DNA of 64,000 nucleotides from Actinomadura craniellae (GTDB taxonomy: Bacteria; Actinomycetota; Actinomycetes; Streptosporangiales; Streptosporangiaceae), in NCBI RefSeq assembly GCF_003289645.1, contig NZ_QLYX01000015.1, positions 1-64,000 on the forward strand, given 5' to 3'. Position 1 is the first letter of the stretch, and each line of letters starts with the position of its first letter. The position numbers and the translations under genes were made by a program. Shown here one piece after another: positions 59,221-64,000 of this stretch. The notes beneath the pieces were generated by a model. That model did not search any database. It saw only the letters and a list, made by a program, of their open reading frames with translations, and had not been told where the DNA came from.

Positions 59221-59961
59221 GTGAGCATCGGTGAGACTCTGGCACAAGGACGCCGTGAGGCTGGTCTCACCGTAACCCAGGTGAGCGTCCGGACCCGGAT
59301 TCGCGAAACGGTGATTCGCGGTATAGAACGTGACGACTACACCTTCTGCGGCGGCAACTTCTACGCTCGCGGGCACATCCGCAGCATCGCCCGGGTGGTC
59401 GGCGTCGACCCCGAGCCGCTGGTGCGCGAGTACGACGAGATGCACGGCGGGGCGCCGCAGCCGCTGGCCGCCGCGACCGCCTTCGAGCCCGAGCGCCCGG
59501 TGCCGATCCGCGAGGGCCGCGCGCCCAACTGGACCGCCGCGATGGCCGCCGCGCTGGCCCTGGCGACCGTCTACGCGCTGATCCAGGTCTTCGGCGGCGG
59601 TGGCGGCGAGCGCGACGTCACCCAGGTGGCCCAGCCGGTCGTGCCGAGCCCGACGCCCACCGCGTCCCCGGCCCGGCCGGGGCCGGTCGCCCAGGCGCCG
59701 CGCAAGGCGGTCGAGGTCCAGATCAAGGCGCGGCGCTCCAGTTGGCTCAACGTCCGCGACGACAAGGGCAAGCAACTGTTCAGCGGCCTGGTCCGCTCCG
59801 GCGAGACCAAGGAGTGGACCGCCCGCAAGCGCCTCTTCCTGGTGATCGGCAACGGCGGCGGGGTGAAGCTCGTCGTCAACGGGAAGGACCTCGGCACTCC
59901 GGGGGCCGAGGGCCAGGTGCTGCGCGTCGACTTCGGGCTGGAAGACCCCGAGCGGGCCTGA
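59221..59961 (+). CDS. rodZ: RodZ-like helix-turn-helix membrane protein
   Basis: The 246-residue protein has a cytoplasmic HTH_25 domain (SIGETLAQGRREAGLTVTQV, RTRIRETVIRGIERDDYTFC, FYARGHIRSIARVVGVDPEP), one membrane segment (WTAAMAAALALATVYALIQV), a Pro/Ala linker and a C-terminal DUF4115 beta domain (RSSWLNVRDDKGKQLFSGLV). This is the RodZ layout, linking cytoskeleton and cell-wall synthesis. GTG 59221 has GGGAGG upstream. Follows ftsK in the standard order. Confidence 0.88.
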   Translation: MSIGETLAQGRREAGLTVTQVSVRTRIRETVIRGIERDDYTFCGGNFYARGHIRSIARVVGVDPEPLVREYDEMHGGAPQPLAAATAFEPERPVPIREGRAPNWTAAMAAALALATVYALIQVFGGGGGERDVTQVAQPVVPSPTPTASPARPGPVAQAPRKAVEVQIKARRSSWLNVRDDKGKQLFSGLVRSGETKEWTARKRLFLVIGNGGGVKLVVNGKDLGTPGAEGQVLRVDFGLEDPERA

Positions 59962-60015
59962 CGGTACAAAGGGCGTAACCCCCGGCCGCCGGTCCGCGGC
60001 GGCGGGCGCGCCCAC

Positions 60016-60021
60016 TACCGT
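60016..60021 (+). promoter_or_regulatory. -10 element of leaderless rimO
   Basis: TACCGT ends 7 bases before the ATG at 60028, which would place the transcription start on that A. This favours ATG 60028 over 60022. Confidence 0.5.
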
Positions 60022-60027
60022 ATGAGC

Positions 60028-61443
60028 ATGTCCACACGCCGTACCGTCTCCCTCGTCACGCTCGGCTGCGCACGCAACGAGGTCGACTCCGAAGAGCTCG
60101 CCGCCCGGCTGGAAGGGGCCGGCTGGGAGCTGGTCGACGACTCCGCGGACGCCGGCGTGGTGGTGGTGAACACCTGCGGCTTCATCGAGGCCGCCAAGAA
60201 GGACTCGATCGACACCCTGCTCGCGGCGCACGACTCCGGGGCCAGGGTGGTCGCGGCGGGCTGCATGGCCGAGCGGTACGGAGCCGAGCTGGCCGAGGCG
60301 CTGCCCGAGGCCGACGCGGTGCTGGGCTTCGACGACTACGCGGAGATCGGCGAGCGGCTCGACGAGGTGGCTGCGGGCCGGGTGCGCCCGGCGCACACCC
60401 CCCGCGACCGGCGCACGCTGCTGCCGATCAGCCCGGTCGAGCGGTCGGCCGCGCACGTCCACGTGCCCGGGCACGGCGCGGACCTGCCCGCCGGGGTGGC
60501 CCCCGCCTCCGGGCCCCGGGTGCTGCGCCGCCGGCTGGGCGGCGGCCCGGCGGCGCCGCTGAAGCTCGCCTCCGGCTGCGACCGGCGCTGCACCTTCTGC
60601 GCCATCCCGGCCTTCCGCGGTGCGTACGTGTCGCGCGCCCCCGAGGAGGTGCTGGCGGAGGCCGGCTGGCTGGCCGGGCACGGCGTCCGGGAGGTGGTGC
60701 TGGTCAGCGAGAACTCCACCTCCTACGGCAAGGACCTGGGCGACCTGCGGGCGCTGGAGTCCCTGCTGCCCGAACTGGCCGGGGTGCCCGGGATCGACCG
60801 GGTGCGGGTCAGCTACCTGCAGCCCGCCGAGCTGCGGCCCGGCCTGATCGAGGTGCTCTGCTCGACCCCCGGCGTGGTCCCCTACTTCGACCTGTCCTTC
60901 CAGCACGCCAGCGGCTCGCTGCTGCGCCGGATGCGGCGGTTCGGCGACCGGGCGCGTTTCCTGGACCTGCTCGCCCAGATCCGCGACCGGGTGCCGGAGG
61001 CGGGCGTTCGCTCCAACTTCATCGTCGGCTTCCCCGGCGAGACCGAGGAGGAGCTGGCCGATCTCACCGAGTTCCTGATCGCCGCACGGCTGGACGCGAT
61101 CGGCGTCTTCGGCTACTCGGACGAGGACGGCACCGAAGCCGCGAAGCTCCCCGGCAAGGTCGACCCCGACGAGGTCGCCCGGCGGCTGGCCGAGGTTTCC
61201 GAGCTGGCCGAGGAGCTCACCGCGCAGCGCGCCGAGGAGCGGCTGGACTCGATCGTGGAGGTGCTGATCGAGGAGGAGGTCGGCCCCGGCGAGTACGAGG
61301 GCCGGGCGGCCCACCAGGCGCCCGAGGTCGACGGCACGGTGACCGTCCACGCCTCCGGCCTGGCTGTCGGCGACCTCGTCCCGGCCCGGGTGCGCGAGAG
61401 CGCGGGCGTCGACCTGGTGGCCGAACCGGTGGACCTCCCATGA
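60028..61443 (+). CDS. rimO: Ribosomal protein S12 methylthiotransferase
   Basis: RimO is a radical-SAM enzyme that methylthiolates an Asp of S12. The 471-residue protein has the N-terminal UPF0004 domain ([40 protein letters not shown]) with its own cluster Cys, the radical-SAM motif [18 protein letters not shown] with Cys184, Cys188 and Cys191, and a C-terminal TRAM domain ([20 protein letters not shown]). Compared with E. coli RimO a Pro/Arg-rich insert (about 125-170) precedes the SAM motif. Overlaps pgsA by 4 bases. Confidence 0.93.
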   Translation: MSTRRTVSLVTLGCARNEVDSEELAARLEGAGWELVDDSADAGVVVVNTCGFIEAAKKDSIDTLLAAHDSGARVVAAGCMAERYGAELAEALPEADAVLGFDDYAEIGERLDEVAAGRVRPAHTPRDRRTLLPISPVERSAAHVHVPGHGADLPAGVAPASGPRVLRRRLGGGPAAPLKLASGCDRRCTFCAIPAFRGAYVSRAPEEVLAEAGWLAGHGVREVVLVSENSTSYGKDLGDLRALESLLPELAGVPGIDRVRVSYLQPAELRPGLIEVLCSTPGVVPYFDLSFQHASGSLLRRMRRFGDRARFLDLLAQIRDRVPEAGVRSNFIVGFPGETEEELADLTEFLIAARLDAIGVFGYSDEDGTEAAKLPGKVDPDEVARRLAEVSELAEELTAQRAEERLDSIVEVLIEEEVGPGEYEGRAAHQAPEVDGTVTVHASGLAVGDLVPARVRESAGVDLVAEPVDLP

Positions 61444-62045
61444 CGACGGGCCCGCCGGATCCGCTCACCGGTTCGGCGGCTGCGCCGGCGGGTGTCTACA
61501 ACGTCGCGAACCTGCTCACGATGGTGCGGATCGCGCTCGTCCCGGTCTTCGTGTGGCTGCTGTTCGCCGAGGGCACCGGCGGGCGGCTCGCGGCGCTGGC
61601 GGTGTTCGCGGTGGCCTCGATCACCGACCACATCGACGGCGAGCTGGCTCGCCGGCGCAATCTCGTCACCGACTTCGGCAAGATCGCCGACCCGATCGCC
61701 GACAAGACCCTGACCGGTTCCGCGTTGATCGGGCTGTCGGTGCTGGGCGAGCTGTGGTGGTGGGTCACCATCACCATCCTGGTCCGCGAGATCGGCATCA
61801 CGCTGTTGCGCCTGGTCGTGATCCGGTACGGGGTGATCCCCGCGAGCAAGGGCGGCAAGCTCAAGACGGCGCTGCAGATCCTCGCGATCGGGCTCTACAT
61901 CATGCCGGGGCCGCTCGATCCGCTGCGCTGGACGACGATGGGCGCGGCGCTGCTCGTCACGGTGGTCACCGGGCTCGACTACCTGGTCCAGGCCTGGCGG
62001 CTGCGGCGGGAGACGCTCAGCGGTGGTGTCGGCGGCACGGTATAG
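61440..62045 (+). CDS. pgsA: CDP-diacylglycerol-glycerol-3-phosphate 3-phosphatidyltransferase
   Basis: PgsA makes phosphatidylglycerol phosphate at the membrane. The 201-residue protein has several membrane segments and the full CDP-alcohol motif [20 protein letters not shown] followed by [10 protein letters not shown] (D-x2-D-G-x2-A-R-x8-G-x3-D-x3-D). ATG 61440 overlaps the rimO stop (ATGA), the usual actinobacterial arrangement. Confidence 0.93.
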   Translation: MTTGPPDPLTGSAAAPAGVYNVANLLTMVRIALVPVFVWLLFAEGTGGRLAALAVFAVASITDHIDGELARRRNLVTDFGKIADPIADKTLTGSALIGLSVLGELWWWVTITILVREIGITLLRLVVIRYGVIPASKGGKLKTALQILAIGLYIMPGPLDPLRWTTMGAALLVTVVTGLDYLVQAWRLRRETLSGGVGGTV

Positions 62046-62081
62046 ATTCGGCGCGGTCGATCACTACGGCGAGGGGTCCGG

Positions 62082-63389
62082 ATGCGCGTCGAGCTGGTGA
62101 CGGTGGGAGACGAGCTGCTGCTCGGTGACACGATCAACGGCAACGCGGCCTGGCTGGGCCGTGCGCTGGCGGCGGCCGGCGCCGTCGTCACCCGCAGCGT
62201 GGTGGTGGGCGACGAACTGGACGTCATCGTCGAGGCCGTCACCGCGGCGCTGCACCGGGCCGACGCGGCCATCGTCACCGGCGGGCTCGGCCCCACCTAC
62301 GACGACCTGACCCGGGACGCGCTGGCCGTGGCGGCCGGCACCGAACTGGTCCGCGACCCGGCGATCGTGGAGCGCCTGCGTCGCCGGTCGGCGGAGATCG
62401 GGCGGCCACTGCACGACATGGCGCTGCGGATGGCCGACATCCCGGCCACGGGAACCCCGATCGACAACCCGATGGGCAGCGCGCCCGGGTTGCGGGTGGA
62501 GCTGTCCGGGAAATTCGGGAAAAAGGTGGTGTACGCACTGCCCGGCGTTCCGCACGAGATGCGCGCCATCATGACCTCGGGCGTGCTGCCGGAGCTCGTG
62601 GCGCGGATGTCCGGCCCGCCGCCGCGGCGGCGCACGCTCCGCACGGCCTGCGCGCGCGAGTCCGACCTGGCTGTGCGGCTGGCCCCGGTGGAGGCGCTGC
62701 CCGGGGTGAAGCTGGCCTACCTGCCCGACCCCGCCGAGGTGAAGATCCGGATCAACGCGGTCGGCCCGGACGCCGCGGTCCAGCTGGCGGAGGCGGAGGA
62801 ACTCGTTCGCGACCTGCTCGGCGGGTACGTCTACGGGGCCGGTGAGGAGACCCTCGACCGGGTGGTGCACCGGTTGCTGGTCGAGCGGGGCGAGACCGTC
62901 GCGGTGGCCGAATCCCTCACCGGCGGATCGCTGGGCGCGGAGCTGAGTGAGATGCCCGGCTCGTCCGCGAGCTACGTCGGCGGGGTCGTCGCCTACGCCA
63001 CCCCGCTCAAGGCGTCGTTGTTGGGGGTGCCGGAGGATCTGCTGGCGCGGTCCGGACCGGTCCATCCCGAGGTGGCGGTCGCGATGGCGGTGGGGGTGCG
63101 CGATCGGCTGGGCGCCTCCTACGGGTTGGGAGTGACGGGGGTGGCCGGTCCGGAGCCCCAGGACGGGCATCCGGTGGGCACCGTGCACGTGGCGGTGGCC
63201 GGGCCGGGCACGGAGCCGGTAGTGGTCACACCGGGGTTGCCGTTGCCCGCGGCCAGTGCCGGAGTTCGACCGCTGGTACGTCGGATGACCGTTGTGCACG
63301 CTCTTGACCTGCTAAGACGCTCCATTTTGGGGCTTGGCGCCCGGTACGAATGGGAGCAGGCTCGGGAAGATCGGGAAGGGTTGGGCTGA
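62082..63389 (+). CDS. cinA: CinA: competence/damage-inducible family protein with NMN amidohydrolase domain
   Basis: The 435-residue protein has an N-terminal MoCF-like domain ([40 protein letters not shown]) and a C-terminal NMN deamidase domain ([20 protein letters not shown] with the catalytic Ser, [40 protein letters not shown]). Its role is recycling of pyridine nucleotides. About 35 residues at the C-terminus exceed the usual length. ATG 62082 has GAGGGG upstream. A TATAGA -10 lies at about 62041. Confidence 0.93.
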   Translation: MRVELVTVGDELLLGDTINGNAAWLGRALAAAGAVVTRSVVVGDELDVIVEAVTAALHRADAAIVTGGLGPTYDDLTRDALAVAAGTELVRDPAIVERLRRRSAEIGRPLHDMALRMADIPATGTPIDNPMGSAPGLRVELSGKFGKKVVYALPGVPHEMRAIMTSGVLPELVARMSGPPPRRRTLRTACARESDLAVRLAPVEALPGVKLAYLPDPAEVKIRINAVGPDAAVQLAEAEELVRDLLGGYVYGAGEETLDRVVHRLLVERGETVAVAESLTGGSLGAELSEMPGSSASYVGGVVAYATPLKASLLGVPEDLLARSGPVHPEVAVAMAVGVRDRLGASYGLGVTGVAGPEPQDGHPVGTVHVAVAGPGTEPVVVTPGLPLPAASAGVRPLVRRMTVVHALDLLRRSILGLGARYEWEQAREDREGLG

Positions 63390-63499
63390 TTACAGCGTTA
63401 CGTTCCAAGCGAACACGAAATCCTCGGTCTGCCGCGCCCAACGTAAAGCCGGGTACGGTGGAACCGACAGATGGTCCGAACTGGGGAGGGAGCGAGACG

Positions 63500-63856
63500 A
63501 TGGTCCTGCTTCGCCAGCTGCTCGGCGACGTTCTGCGGCAGCTGCGGCTGCGCCAGGGTCGCACCCTCCGTGAAGTGTCGGCGGCGGCGAGAGTCTCCCT
63601 GGGATACCTTTCCGAGGTCGAGCGAGGGCAAAAAGAGGCGTCCTCGGAGTTGCTCGCCTCGATCTGCCGAGCTCTCGGGGTCCCGCTGTCGCACGTCCTG
63701 CGCGAGGTCTCAGACCAGCTCGCACTGGCCGAACTGCAGCACGAGCCCGTCATGGCGGGCGCGCCGCCCGAGCACGAGCGGCTCGACGCCGAGACGATCC
63801 CGGCCACGCCGGAGGAGATCACCGGAGAGTTCCGCGCCGACATGGTCGCGGCTTGA
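63500..63856 (+). CDS. clgR: ClgR-like helix-turn-helix regulator
   Basis: The 118-residue protein has an XRE-type domain at 8-65: [40 protein letters not shown] and [20 protein letters not shown], the pattern of ClgR/PopR, activators of clp protease genes. Position after pgsA and cinA matches the actinobacterial clgR locus. ATG 63500 is preceded by GGGAGGGAGCGAGACG. The acidic C-terminus lacks the Leu-Ala-Ala degradation end of Streptomyces ClgR but finishes MVAA, so it may also be a Clp substrate. Confidence 0.82.
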   Translation: MVLLRQLLGDVLRQLRLRQGRTLREVSAAARVSLGYLSEVERGQKEASSELLASICRALGVPLSHVLREVSDQLALAELQHEPVMAGAPPEHERLDAETIPATPEEITGEFRADMVAA

Positions 63857-63937
63857 CCTTGACCAGCGGTATTCCCGCGCAGGTGGTGCTGAGGGTCACG
63901 ATTCGATCCGTTATGGGTGGGCACTGTGAGGCGTTGT

Positions 63938-63952
63938 AACGGATAGTCCGTT
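63938..63952. promoter_or_regulatory. Palindrome before the last gene
   Basis: AACGGATAGTCCGTT has perfect 6-base arms around TAG, 26 bases upstream of the next start codon. A related GATCCGTT half-site lies at about 63905. Candidate operator. Confidence 0.4.
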
Positions 63953-63977
63953 TCATCGTCTGGGAAGGAGCCCGCCA

Positions 63978-64000
63978 ATGGTGGCGACGGTCAAGAGCCC
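63978..64000 (+). CDS. Start of a further gene (window edge)
   Basis: ATG 63978 is preceded by GGGAAGGAG with 7-base spacing and opens MVATVKS before the window ends. The family cannot be told. In related genomes genes such as DUF3046, pspA-like or recA lie near clgR. Confidence 0.4.

Noticed and set aside
59098-61350. 750-residue open frame antisense to rodZ and rimO
   Set aside because: Both sense genes have complete motifs, while the antisense frame shows none.

Overview
The window is very GC-rich actinobacterial chromosome. Signs are frequent GTG/TTG starts, strong G/C third-position bias, many 4-base ATGA/GTGA gene overlaps and typical actinomycete families (DUF222-HNH, XRE/DUF5753 with DUF397, DUF6507/DUF6177, DUF6285, DUF4439, ClgR). 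The core gene order rimP-nusA-ylxR-infB-DUF503-rbfA-truB-ribF-rpsO-pnp-M16 peptidase-dapB ... dapA-rnj-ftsK-rodZ-rimO-pgsA-cinA-clgR fits a filamentous actinomycete such as Streptosporangiales/Thermomonosporaceae or a relative. The genus cannot be fixed from sequence alone.

The left third (1-28 kb) is accessory. It opens with the right end of an IS3-type element that has cut the 5' end off a DUF222/HNH gene. A minus-strand five-gene cassette follows (5931 down to 1697): a DUF6507 small helical protein, a 708-residue polymorphic toxin with a C-terminal DNA/RNA non-specific nuclease domain, a YezG-like immunity protein, and a DUF6177 protein encoded as two coupled halves. The toxin tail and immunity gene are visibly AT-richer than their surroundings. 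Next come small enzymes and regulators (GNAT, SUKH-HEAT, MarR, flavodoxin-like, Dabb, MerR plus thioredoxin), an AT-rich membrane-anchored predicted beta-rich protein, an acyl-CoA operon (kinase-fold phosphotransferase, DUF6285, acyl-CoA dehydrogenase, TetR), a KstR2-like TetR divergent from a divergent serine-hydroxymethyltransferase-like enzyme, a Pth2-type peptidyl-tRNA hydrolase, an XRE/DUF397 pair, a second acyl-CoA dehydrogenase, a flippase-like membrane protein and two ferritin-like genes.

The central part (28.4-43.1 kb) is the translation/RNA-decay block: ribosome maturation (rimP, rbfA), transcription elongation (nusA), initiation (infB), pseudouridylation (truB), FAD synthesis (ribF), S15 and PNPase (rpsO, pnp), then an M16 peptidase, a 4-TM protein and dapB. 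A hemolysin-III-type membrane protein with a clear operator is inserted between truB and ribF. The ribF-rpsO spacer holds nested palindromes, and the pnp start lies in two mutually exclusive stems.

From 43 to 51 kb an accessory block separates dapB from dapA: modA without its transporter partners, ung, an MFS pump co-transcribed with menA, a GNAT enzyme, and a MocR regulator divergent from an EamA transporter whose start codons overlap. A probable small RNA ends in a strong terminator just before dapA.

The right end (51.4-64 kb) returns to core genes: dapA-rnj (coupled), a large CorA-like membrane protein of unknown role, ftsK, rodZ, rimO-pgsA (coupled), cinA, clgR, and the first codons of a further gene. 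Several genes (pth2-like, dapA, ftsK, rimO, eamA/mocR) have a -10-like hexamer 5-8 bases before the start codon and no Shine-Dalgarno sequence, as expected for leaderless mRNAs. No tRNA, rRNA or CRISPR array was seen.
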